Assembly (NCBI RefSeq): GCF_020829645.1
Contig: NZ_JAIVFS010000077.1
Coordinates: 1-38,363 of the forward strand
Source of the DNA: Nostoc mirabile CHAB5784
Lineage (GTDB): Bacteria; Cyanobacteriota; Cyanobacteriia; Cyanobacteriales; Nostocaceae
Reading direction: 5' to 3'
DNA: 38,363 nt
Shown one piece after another: positions 31,701-38,363 of this stretch; the stretch's first letter is position 1, and each line of letters starts with the position of its first letter. The position numbers and the translations under genes were made by a program. The notes beneath the pieces are model-generated. The model was not told the origin of the DNA, did no database searches, and saw only the letters and a program-made list of their open reading frames with translations.

Positions 31701-31995
31701 CAGCAAAAAGCAGACAGAGTAGTACATAGGAACCAAGAAACATAAAAAAGAAAGCAGGGTTAAGGGGGTAAATGAGCAATCGAACAGAGAGTTACGCTAA
31801 GGCTGTAACCCATACTGGATAAGCATTCTGTTAATCGATATTTTTTGCAATTCTGGCATCACCGTGCCAAAACGCTAAAATTGTCCGCTAAGGCTGAAAG
31901 CCTTAGCCAGTAAGCATCTTAGTTACTCATTTTCTCCAGCAGCGGTGAGTGGCTGTTCGCCCTTTTGTAGCAATGGAACAGGAATGTAGTTTAGT
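31636..31995. other. Intergenic region with imperfect direct repeats
   Basis: A near-duplicate block GCTAAGGCTG followed by an ACTGG(A)TAAGCAT(T)CT core appears at about 31796-31831 and 31889-31919. The second copy forms a perfect hairpin, GCTAAGGCT-GAA-AGCCTTAGC. The 3' part of the preceding remnant lies here as well (31636-31700). No gene otherwise. Confidence 0.45.
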
Positions 31996-32019
31996 TTGCA
32001 CTTGGTGACAGCTTCGCCA

Positions 32020-32226
32020 TATCTTCCCCTGGGAGAAGAGCATCCCGATGTCGCCACCAGTTACAACAACCTGGCAGCACTCTACAAATCCCAAGGACAG
32101 TACAGCGATGCCGAACCACTGTATAAAAAAGCTTTGGATATTGCTGAACTGAGCTTAGGGGTAGATCATCCCAACACAGCCAATATCCGTGAAAATCTGA
32201 AATCCTTGCGCGATAATTACGCTTAA
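32020..32226 (+). pseudogene. Tetratricopeptide-repeat protein, C-terminal fragment
   Basis: LGEEHPDVATSYNNLAALYK then SQGQYSDAEPLYKKALDIAE and LGVDHPNTANIRENL is the last part of a kinesin-light-chain-type TPR protein, as found in cyanobacterial NTPase and CHAT proteins. Nothing related is seen upstream, and the frame to 31996 lacks a proper start. A 3' remnant. Confidence 0.75.
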
Positions 32227-32338
32227 CCTCAGTGTAGTAAAAAATTATAAATTATCTAGTAGTGCCGCGTTACACCTTTGAGCCATTACGTGTAATTACT
32301 AACTATTGGCGGCAAGCTACGCTCCAAAACACCTTAAC

Positions 32339-32363
32339 ACTATTAGACCTTTATAGTATTAAG
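32339..32363. repeat. Partition-site candidate, copy 1
   Basis: ACTATTAGACCTTTATAGTA, extended by TTAAG, lies just downstream of the small ParB-like gene. It matches the copy at 32740-32763 at 23 of 24 positions. The core TATTAGACCTTTATA is a good candidate for binding by the partition protein. Confidence 0.6.
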
Positions 32364-32374
32364 ACATAATTTAA

Positions 32375-32737
32375 TTAGAGTTTAAGCTGTTGTTTCAAGT
32401 CTTCTGTATCCTTCATCTGACTCCAATCAATATCACTATTCCGCAACAGTTCGACAGCCACACCAATTAGATGCTGAGGATAAACGCGATCGCCAGGGGG
32501 AACTGGCTCTAGATTATTGTCTCGAACTGTACGAGCGGTATCACTGAGCCATTCATGTTGTTCGCGGCTGATTTTGATGTTGATGGAAACAGGTTTTTCC
32601 TTTGATGCTGGTGCTGTCTCCTTAACTGACATCGGTTCAGGTATAGATTCCTGCGGCGACTCGGTTGTTTCTTTCTGGCTGGCTTTGATGCCAGAGAACT
32701 GGCTGAGTTTCATACCGCCCATCTTACTTTTTGTCAT
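32375..32737 (-). CDS. Small partner of ParA (ParB-like/partition adaptor)
   Basis: A 120-aa protein, 48 bases after parA on the same strand. The N-terminal half is low in complexity (residues 1-48, rich in Lys, Glu, Ser and Pro). The C-terminal half (VSINIKISREQHEWLSDTAR then HLIGVAVELLRNSDIDW) looks like a ribbon-helix-helix DNA-binding fold (KISREQHEWL strand, two helices). Small RHH-type partners of this sort work with ParA proteins as centromere-binding factors. It is bounded by two nearly identical repeats (32339-32363, 32740-32763), fitting autoregulation and centromere binding. The family is inferred from position and fold pattern. Confidence 0.65.
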   Translation of the reverse strand: MTKSKMGGMKLSQFSGIKASQKETTESPQESIPEPMSVKETAPASKEKPVSINIKISREQHEWLSDTARTVRDNNLEPVPPGDRVYPQHLIGVAVELLRNSDIDWSQMKDTEDLKQQLKL

Positions 32738-32739
32738 AT

Positions 32740-32763
32740 ACTATTAGACCTTTATACTATTAA
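32740..32763. repeat. Partition-site candidate, copy 2
   Basis: ACTATTAGACCTTTATACTA, extended by TTAA, is located between parA and its partner gene. It matches the copy at 32339-32363. Related elements (ACTATTAAG, ACTATATTAGTCTAATA) occur in the parA promoter. Confidence 0.6.
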
Positions 32764-32785
32764 ATAATTAACGGTTAATAAGATA

Positions 32786-33523
32786 CTACTTCCACGATTT
32801 CAAGCATTCTTTAGCTAATGACTGATAAGCCCTAGCACCACTGGACTTAGGCGCGTACTCATTAACTGGTTTTTGTTGTGCTATCGATTCAGCAACAGCG
32901 ATATTCTCTGGAATTGTTGTATGGAGAAGACAATAGTTTAAATCTGCTGCTGCCTCAATCAACAAATCATCAGCTTCCTTAGTCAGAACTAATCGAGGCT
33001 TGTAACGCACCCTCATCACATCAATCTTGATGTCTGCCCTCTCACCTCGAATTAATTCAACCGCTTCGGACAACCCTTTGAGTGCTGCTGGTTCGCATAA
33101 AGTTGGGATCAGAACGCGTGAGCTTGCAAGAATCGCCTGCACAGATGCCACCCCTAAACTAGGCGGACAATCCATCAAACAGACATCGAAGCCAGTCAAT
33201 TTAGATAACGCTGGGGTAAATAAATCATCCTTGGCTGTTAAGCGAAACATCCCAATGTCCCCAGGAATGAGCGAAAGGTGTTTTACCTGAGTTGCTAGGG
33301 GAGTAACAGACTTCTTATCAGTCAGCCAGTCTAAAGTAGTTGGACTCTTACCGTCCATGCCCAGACCAAATGAAGCAGTTCTTTGCCCATCTAAATCTAT
33401 CAGCAGCACCTGGCGCTTGGGACTAGCTAAGGCGGCTCCTAGATTTATAGTGGTGGTACTTTTGCCTGTCCCGCCTTTAAAGTTGAATACTGCGATTTTC
33501 AACACTTGTTTATCCATATACAT
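32786..33523 (-). CDS. parA: ParA plasmid-partition ATPase
   Basis: A 245-aa protein. The deviant Walker A KIAVFNFKGGTGKSTTTINL starts at residue 9, the switch region CLMDCPPSLGVASVQAILAS is in the middle and the usual LIPTLCEPAALKGLSEAVEL follows. These features define ParA/MinD-type ATPases that position plasmids in the cell. The absence of an N-terminal helix-turn-helix makes it a short ParA (type Ib-like), which usually relies on the small partner for DNA binding. An apparent ATG (MYMDKQ) starts just after the AT-rich intergenic region with likely operator repeats. It is divergent from the GIY-YIG gene. Confidence 0.9.
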   Translation of the reverse strand: MYMDKQVLKIAVFNFKGGTGKSTTTINLGAALASPKRQVLLIDLDGQRTASFGLGMDGKSPTTLDWLTDKKSVTPLATQVKHLSLIPGDIGMFRLTAKDDLFTPALSKLTGFDVCLMDCPPSLGVASVQAILASSRVLIPTLCEPAALKGLSEAVELIRGERADIKIDVMRVRYKPRLVLTKEADDLLIEAAADLNYCLLHTTIPENIAVAESIAQQKPVNEYAPKSSGARAYQSLAKECLKSWK

Positions 33524-33595
33524 TTAATACCTTAATAAATTAACACTATTAAGATAAAATACTATATTAGTCTAATACGTTATGACGTTTATAGG
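33524..33595. promoter_or_regulatory. Divergent parA / GIY-YIG promoter with operator repeats
   Basis: The 72-base gap contains ACTATTAAG (33543-33551), ACTATATTAG and the palindrome ATTAGTCTAAT (about 33567-33577), resembling parts of the 25-base repeats near the ParA partner. It is the obvious place for autoregulation of parA and control of the divergent gene. Confidence 0.5.
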
Positions 33596-34033
33596 ATGTT
33601 AAAAATAAATCCTTTAGAATTGCCGTTTGTGTCTTTTCAGGAGCGCAAAATCTTACCAGCCAGCCCAGGAATATATTTTGCTATCTCCAGTAATGATGAG
33701 ATTTTATACATTGGCAGAAGTACTAATTTGCGTAACCGATGGAAAAGCCATCACCGAGCGGTGCAGCTTAAATCGCAAAGTGAAGACATCCGGCTAGCTT
33801 GGTTGCAAGTTGATGATGAATCGCTGTTATCAGAGATTGAGGCTGCATTAATTGAGCATTTTGCTCCTGCTTTCAACAATACTCATTTACCAAACGGGAT
33901 TATTCGGCTCACGGTAGACTTGCCCAAATCAATGCACCGTAAGCTGTCTGTGTTAGCTGCGAAGACAGGGAGGAAAAAAGCCGAGATTGTGAGGCTTTTG
34001 CTGGATGAAGCGCTTCAGAACGTAGAAGAGTAA
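33596..34033 (+). CDS. GIY-YIG nuclease domain fused to ribbon-helix-helix domain
   Basis: A 145-aa protein. Residues 20-100 match a GIY-YIG domain: SPGIYFAIS, ILYIGRSTNLRNRWKSHH and the later EIEAALIEHFAPAFNNT, with the Tyr, Arg and Glu residues that the nuclease fold uses. Residues 103-145 (IIRLTVDLPKSMHRKLSVLA then KAEIVRLLLDEALQNV) fit a ribbon-helix-helix DNA-binding domain. So it could bind a specific site and cut or nick DNA there, or act as a transcription factor with an inactive nuclease. It is transcribed divergently from parA, sharing its promoter region. Domain calls are fairly secure; the role in plasmid maintenance is inference. Confidence 0.82.
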   Translation: MLKINPLELPFVSFQERKILPASPGIYFAISSNDEILYIGRSTNLRNRWKSHHRAVQLKSQSEDIRLAWLQVDDESLLSEIEAALIEHFAPAFNNTHLPNGIIRLTVDLPKSMHRKLSVLAAKTGRKKAEIVRLLLDEALQNVEE

Positions 34034-34499
34034 AGTTCTATTTAAGAAGTATTTATGAGGCGATCCAGTTGTAATGACTGCGATCGCCTACTTTTTATGG
34101 CTTAAGTTGCTGGACTATCAGCGCAGGGCGAACGCATCTTATTTACTAATAAAAACTAAAAAAGATTTCAAAATGATATAGATAATCCTAAAAGTTGCTA
34201 TGACTATAAATAAAATAAATCAATAAGCTACCCAAACTATAAGTTTAGCTTATATCTAGGTAAATCGCTATCTACTAATACTAAGAAATTCATTAATTGG
34301 GGACATCAAAGTATGCTTGTCTGGAGAAAAAGCGAAACTTGACGTAATGTGATTTGAATGATAATTTCAGTAGACCGAAAACTTTTGCGATCGCTAAAAA
34401 ATAGTAGTGTATGATACCGTTTTTTGGGAAATATACAAAGGGTGATTGCGAGGATTAATTCATAAGCTAAGATTATGAATTAATCGCTTAAAATCAACC
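34034..34499. other. AT-rich intergenic region
   Basis: No gene is visible. It holds a HIP1-like site at 34081 (GCGATCGC), another at 34387, and one copy of the short dispersed repeat CAGGGCGAACGCATCT (about 34125-34140). The right part may include an end of the decayed ISH3-type element that follows. Confidence 0.45.
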
Positions 34500-35345
34500 C
34501 AAACCAGGCTAAGTCAGATAAACTTCACAAGCTACCCCATAGTAGCGGTCTATTGCTTGACGTAAAAATTCAAGCATCTGTTTGAGGGTAAATAGATGAG
34601 AAAAAACTTGCCTAGAACTTCTTTTTAATCGGCTAAGATAATGCCATACCAAATAAATCCAAACATTGATAATTAGAAAAGCCAAAGCCACAAATAAAAA
34701 CCGAATGATGGGATTTTTAACAGTAGTTTTAACCCGGCACTGGTTTTTCATTCGGTAGCTGCTTTAAATCCCAAAACGAAGGCGATAGTCGTCATGTATA
34801 AGGATGTAAAGATAGCTGTGCTTTATGGACGGCATAAATAAAAAACTCGCGTCCAAGCGAAAAGTCTTTTACCGTTTTTATATGTACAAACTATCCACAC
34901 TTGAAAAGTAACCGACCCATATTTATCGCTGTTTAAAGTGTAAGAGGTTTTATAACTGCGGCGACCTCTAATCAACTGTCTAGTTCCTCCATTTTTACCT
35001 CGAATAATAGTCGGCATTTCAAATGAGATATCCAGAGCTTGTAACCAACGAATCACAGGCACACAAAAGAACTCCCTATCTAAATACAATCGCTCAATTT
35101 TTAACTTAATTGGCTCAATCAGTGCTAAAAGATAAGTTAAAATTGCTACTTTAGTGTCTTGTTGTCGAACAGCTTTGATGGCTAAGGTTACTCGTTTATG
35201 CTTCTTAATTACATACAAAGTAGCATAAGCATAAAAAGAACAAGTACCGCTTTTAGCTTTACTTCTATAAATATATGGTGCTTCTGATGCTGATGGTTCA
35301 CCATAATATGGAATTAAGTTAAAATCAATGGCAATTTTTTGTTTT
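34500..35345 (-). mobile_element. Decayed ISH3-type transposase
   Basis: Minus-strand pieces add up to one DDE transposase. GKQKIAIDFNLIPYYGEPSA (from about 35345), then YVIKKHKRVTLAIKAVRQQD and KLKIERLYLDREFFCVPVIR (35218-34823) carry the first two catalytic Asp. The C-terminal RMKNQCRVKTTVKNPIIRFL and WIYLVWHYLSR lie at 34760-34509. Frameshifts and stops separate them, and the N-terminus is missing at the junction with an IS5-type remnant. Inactive. Confidence 0.75.
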
Positions 35346-35374
35346 CCTTGTCGAATTCCATAGCTAAAATCAGA

Positions 35375-35552
35375 GTTTTAGGTGAGCATGTACATCGGAA
35401 ACTGAAGATATTTAAAATTTTGTCCCTTACTTATAGAAATCGTCGAAAAAGATTTAGTTTGAGGTTTAATCTGATTGCTGCTCTCTACAATTACGAGCTT
35501 CATCTCCCCCAAACCGAATTTGCCTGACCGACTTTTGCAAGAGGTCTATTGC
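35375..35552 (+). mobile_element. Remnant of an IS5-family element (3' end)
   Basis: VLGEHVHRKLKIFKILSLTY and SLRFNLIAALYNYEL match the C-terminus of the transposase at 25191-26015 (EHVNRRLKIFKILSDRYRNR). An end sequence TTTGCAAGAGGTCTATTGC (35534-35552) resembles the right end of the intact element. The 5' part is lost at the boundary with the ISH3-type remnant. Confidence 0.75.
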
Positions 35553-36305
35553 TTAGAAAAACATAATATATTGCTTCATGATTACTTAAATTAAATGTCA
35601 TTAGTTATACCCTTGTAGTAGCAGCTTAAAAGATTGATATTAGAGAAGTAGTTTAAAAATATAGCTTGTCTGTCTACTACATGAATAAAAAATGGGCTGC
35701 TAAACGACTTACAATCAATCTCACATCCAGGGCGAACGCATCATGTCAATAAGACTACTATCTTGTCAATAAACCTAAAACTAATCTCATTAAGCTTTGT
35801 TTATTGACAAAGGAATAGAAATTGCTAATACCCTTAAGAATATCTTCGTTAAAAATGTTATTTCATCAATCCAACTATTTTGTTATGTGGTGCTTTTGAC
35901 TGCCTACTCACTTTGAGTTTGGCAATACTTACTACGTAAGCGATCGCAGTACAACACTCTTCTCGCCTACTTTTTGCTGCAATACCAGCACAGCTAGGTA
36001 AAGCCAGTTGGCTTTAACCCTGACAAAAGTTATGTAGGAACTCTATTCATGGGCGGCTTTGATGCTCTCACCCAAAACTCCACTAACTTTTCTGTGAGTG
36101 GGAATAACAAATCCAGTTGGACAAAGTAGGTTTGTATACCTGGTGACATTATCTGCAAGGAGGTTATTAATTTGGCGAAAAACCAAAAACTTATACTTGC
36201 CCACTATTTACCAGTTACAAACAGACTGTTGGTCAGTTAAAAGCTGGTTTGGTTGCAGCCAGACCAGCTCTCAAATCCAAATACATTAACAAAAGGAAGG
36301 AAAAA
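35553..36305. other. Intergenic region, no clear gene
   Basis: AT-rich. It has a dispersed repeat copy (CAGGGCGAACGCATC, about 35728-35742), one HIP1 site near 35939 and a hairpin AAAGCCA-GT-TGGCTTT (about 36000-36015). A short open stretch after the TAG at 35995 (FNPDKSYVGTLFMGGFDALT) has no start signal; it could be a decayed gene piece. The plus frame at 36098-36289 has no motif. Confidence 0.45.
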
Positions 36306-36623
36306 ATGGCTAACAAAGCCAATTCTAAGCAAACTAACTCTAATAATAAGCCAAAGGCTGACCTGCCCAAGGTTAACCTCGCTACAAGAGTGAAAAATAC
36401 TTTGGGAAAAACAACGCTCAAAGTAACTTCACCTCCTGTTTTAATAGCTGGCATCGTTGTTAGCGGACTTGTTGGAGCAGTAGTAGCTCAACGCGTTCTT
36501 TCTGTAGTTGAGTCATCTAACTGCGGAGCATCAGTAAACTTCAAGTCTTCTCCTTCGTCTCTTTTGGACTTTCAACTTAAAAAGGAGGCTTGCAGCAAAC
36601 CACCTGAAACAGCAGCTAAATAG
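36306..36623 (+). CDS. Small single-pass membrane protein, hypothetical
   Basis: I chose the ATG at 36306 (MANKANSKQTNSNNKPKADL), since AAAGGAAGG lies directly before it and an earlier start at 36249 lacks a ribosome-binding site. The 105-aa protein has a basic, Asn/Lys-rich N-terminus, one hydrophobic segment (PPVLIAGIVVSGLVGAVVAQ, about residues 59-78) and a short C-terminal part with two Cys (C90 and C99 approximately). The function is unknown. A HIP1-containing hairpin follows at 36643 and can act as a terminator. Confidence 0.65.
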   Translation: MANKANSKQTNSNNKPKADLPKVNLATRVKNTLGKTTLKVTSPPVLIAGIVVSGLVGAVVAQRVLSVVESSNCGASVNFKSSPSSLLDFQLKKEACSKPPETAAK

Positions 36624-36642
36624 GAAACACGTTTCCGAAATG

Positions 36643-36672
36643 AAGGCGATCGCTCTGGTCGCCTTTCCTCTT
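36643..36672 (+). terminator. HIP1-containing hairpin, probable terminator
   Basis: AAGGCGA (36643-36649) pairs with TCGCCTT (36659-36665), followed by TCCTCTTT. A similar hairpin is at 36737-36760. Placed right after the small membrane protein gene, so transcription termination is plausible. Confidence 0.55.
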
Positions 36673-37045
36673 TCCTGCAATAAGACAGAAACTAAAGGGG
36701 AATCAAAAACGAAACGTGTGGCGCTTTTCAATGGACAAGGCGATCGCACTGGGTCGCCTTTTCCTCTAAGAAACTGATCTCTTCCCTCACTCTTTGATCC
36801 AGCCTGTGGTTCTGGTTCTGTTCTGGAAGAATCACTTTTTCTAGACTCAAAAGCAAAGGCGATCCAGTCTGTGGCTGCGATCGCCTTTGTTTATATGCGA
36901 AGGCAATTAGCGACGGCTGGCAGCATCCGCAGATGTCTCACTTGAAGATGGTAATTAGGTGAGCGATCGCATCTGATGAAATTGGGGGTTAATAATGCTC
37001 ACACTCTTGGTATCCTTGCTTGAATCCCTCGATCATAACTGACAG
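36673..37045. repeat. Cluster of HIP1-containing hairpins
   Basis: Two further hairpins share the AAGGCGA...TCGCCTT stem with the one at 36643: 36737-36760 (followed by TTCCTCTAAGAAA) and 36854-36889 (AAAGGCGATCC to GCGATCGCCTTTG). A related one is at 38092-38130. Together they look like a small family of mobile palindromes. No gene is seen in this stretch. Confidence 0.55.
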
Positions 37046-37339
37046 ATGCCCCGCCAACCTCGTGACCTAAAAGCAGGATATTGTTACCACATCACCACCC
37101 GTTGCAATAACCGTGAGTTTCACTTGAATCGTCGTGAATGTCGGGAGGTTTTTCTATATGCCATTAGAAAAGCATTGAATAAGTTTAAATTCAAGCTCTA
37201 TGCTCTGTGCATTATGAGTAATCACGTTCACTATCTACTTGAACCAGAACAACCGGAAGACCTCCCCAAAATTATGCACTGGCTCAACTGGTACACTGCC
37301 ATGTGCTTTAATCGAATGCTAAACCGCACAGGGCAATAA
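37046..37339 (+). pseudogene. REP-associated tyrosine transposase (RAYT/Y1-type), truncated
   Basis: 97 aa. PRQPRDLKAGYCYHITTRCN then CIMSNHVHYLLEP is the start of a Y1/RAYT-type transposase; the HVH motif of the HUH nuclease is present. The usual continuation (RTGHFWEKRYHS) is replaced by a stop after RTGQ, and the region carrying the catalytic tyrosine is missing. Following bases include a GC-rich dispersed repeat (GGTGACGGCGCTAGCGACGG near 37349), which may be the cause. RAYT proteins move REP palindromes, and a family of hairpins lies next to it. Confidence 0.78.
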
Positions 37340-37803
37340 CTCTTAGGGTGACGGCGCTAGCGACGGTGCCAGGTATCGAAATCGCCCAAATGCCTATGCT
37401 TTCGTAGGAAGTGCTTTTGTTAATAGATTGTTACAAAAGACTGTGATGCTTTGATGCTAAAGTTTTCACTGATCAAGAGGGACTCCTACCAGCGCCAAAA
37501 AAGTGGCGAATGTTACAAAATTGGCGTTTAATTGCAAATTAATTTTATAAGAAATATGTTACTATTACTTGTAGCGATAGACTTTTAGAATTTCGTCCCG
37601 TTTTAGCGCTAGAATATGCGTGCGGGGCAAAATTATCATAGGCATTTGCAAGCTGCCCCCTCCATAAGGGCAGCTTTGCTGCTTAGGAGCGAAAATTAAA
37701 GTATTTAGGACGGAGTTCTAGAAGTCTATCGCTAGCTTCAGGCTTTTTCCTTCTACTGGACTTCTCGCTACAAGTTCCGCTAGTCCAACTAGAACTAAAA
37801 ACT
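37340..37803. other. Intergenic region with a long inverted repeat
   Basis: Begins with a dispersed repeat (37349-37375). AGCGATAGACTTTTAGAATT and six more bases from about 37573 form an imperfect inverted repeat (22 of 26) with 37710-37735. A smaller hairpin (TGGACT to AGTCCA, about 37757-37789) precedes the last small gene. No gene. Confidence 0.5.
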
Positions 37804-37989
37804 ATGAATTTTTTAAACGGATTAGTCTGTAGCTCAACCGAGCCTGAGAATCCTAAAGAAGACCCTGACAAGGAAAAAGCTCCTTGGGATTGGCGAAAAT
37901 TGATTGAGACGATGAAAGACGTAGGTTCTGTTGTCTCTGTTGTTATTTCTCTACTTAAAATCCTCCAGGATCTAGGTCTACTTCAATGA
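37804..37989 (+). CDS. Small hypothetical protein
   Basis: 61 aa. A charged N-terminal half (EPENPKEDPDKEKAPWDWRK) is followed by a helix with hydrophobic character (VGSVVSVVISLLKILQDLGL) that may contact a membrane or form a helical bundle. No clear ribosome-binding site precedes the ATG. I do not recognise it; the layout recalls short toxin-like or effector-associated proteins, but that is speculation. Confidence 0.5.
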   Translation: MNFLNGLVCSSTEPENPKEDPDKEKAPWDWRKLIETMKDVGSVVSVVISLLKILQDLGLLQ

Positions 37990-38363
37990 AGGCGGATCGC
38001 TCCCATCACTCCCCTGTCCCGTTGGTGGTGTTGGTGTATTGGTGATGGGTGCGTAGTTTACCGCCGTAGGCATCGCCCTACTATCCTCTAAGAATGAAGG
38101 CGATCGCGGTTTGGGGGTGCGATCGCTCTTTTCCTCTAAGAAAAATTACTACTTTTTACCTGTTCTAAGAAAGTAGGTAATGAAGATTTCAATGAACTAT
38201 CTACCACAATCTCCTTTCTTTTTACTGGAGTTTAGACTAGTTCGCGGTGCGAAACTCCAAACCTTTATGGCAACAGCTATACATCAAATATAAGCGCACC
38301 CATCCAAAACTTAACCTCTTAATTTATAGTACTTTTGAACTAAATATCTCCTCAGAGAAATCA
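37990..38363. other. Terminal intergenic region
   Basis: No gene. It holds a HIP1-rich hairpin (38092-38130), two copies of CCTCTAAGA (38085-38093, 38133-38141) and a hairpin TGGAGTTT (38226-38233) with AAACTCCA (38252-38259). Confidence 0.45.

Noticed and set aside
35998..36127. Short open stretch containing VGTLFMGGFDALTQNSTNFS
   Set aside because: No start codon context and no family I can name; it may be a decayed gene piece but cannot be supported.
1..38363. tRNA, rRNA or replication initiator genes
   Set aside because: I read both strands by eye for cloverleaf arms, rRNA landmarks and Rep motifs and found none; a computed search would be needed to exclude small RNAs.

Overview
The window looks like part of a plasmid from a filamentous, probably Nostoc-like, cyanobacterium. 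Visible signs are dozens of HIP1 octamers (GCGATCGC), short degenerate tandem repeats and Nostoc-type small dispersed repeats (some inside genes), a glycine-repeat NACHT membrane protein and pentapeptide-repeat proteins of cyanobacterial style. A ParA gene with a small partner and repeated candidate partition sites, an ArdA antirestriction gene and several insertion-sequence remnants favour a plasmid over a chromosome. No replication initiator gene is visible.

Layout. (1) 1-4.2 kb: an rpoB fragment broken by a small insertion, a SLOG-type protein, then a plus-strand row of small genes (SWIM-type protein, three unknown small proteins, ArdA, a helix-turn-helix regulator), nearly every one preceded by a GC-rich hairpin. 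This resembles the leading region of a conjugative plasmid. (2) 4.4-8.4 kb: a two-gene unit of a pentapeptide-repeat membrane protein and a NACHT NTPase that share a short glycine/asparagine-rich motif. This is my best candidate for an undescribed signalling or defence system. (3) 8.4-13.2 kb: secreted thermonuclease, a Ser/Thr-rich secreted protein, an O-antigen-ligase/O-oligosaccharyltransferase-like membrane enzyme and a large secreted protein. (4) 13.2-22.1 kb, minus strand: TolC-like and HlyD-like proteins, a second pentapeptide protein, a HerA/FtsK-like ATPase, a YdjM-like membrane protein, an ExeA-like membrane ATPase, a winged-helix-like protein, a pseudopilin and a J-domain protein. 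The mix of envelope parts and ATPases suggests an uncharacterised secretion or transfer apparatus.

(5) 22.3-30.4 kb: a frameshifted IS66-type element that cuts a two-partner-secretion adhesin, an intact IS5-type element, and a HIP1-free three-gene cassette (FAD/NAD(P)-binding protein, an alpha/beta-hydrolase-fold protein lacking its catalytic serine, a transporter-like membrane protein). (6) 30.5-32.3 kb: decayed plasmid genes and dispersed repeats. (7) 32.3-34.0 kb: the partition module with a divergent GIY-YIG/ribbon-helix-helix fusion. (8) 34-38.4 kb: decayed insertion sequences, a small membrane protein, a truncated REP-associated transposase, a family of HIP1-containing hairpins and a last small protein.

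Two sequence-level signals cross these regions. A nine-base word, TCTTAGAGG, occurs eleven times on either strand, only in 11.5-20.0 kb and 36.8-38.1 kb. A palindrome of the form TAGCAT-N3/4-ATGCTA recurs upstream of several genes, including a degenerate copy at the helix-turn-helix regulator itself. All functional assignments come from recognising protein motifs by eye; no database search was possible.
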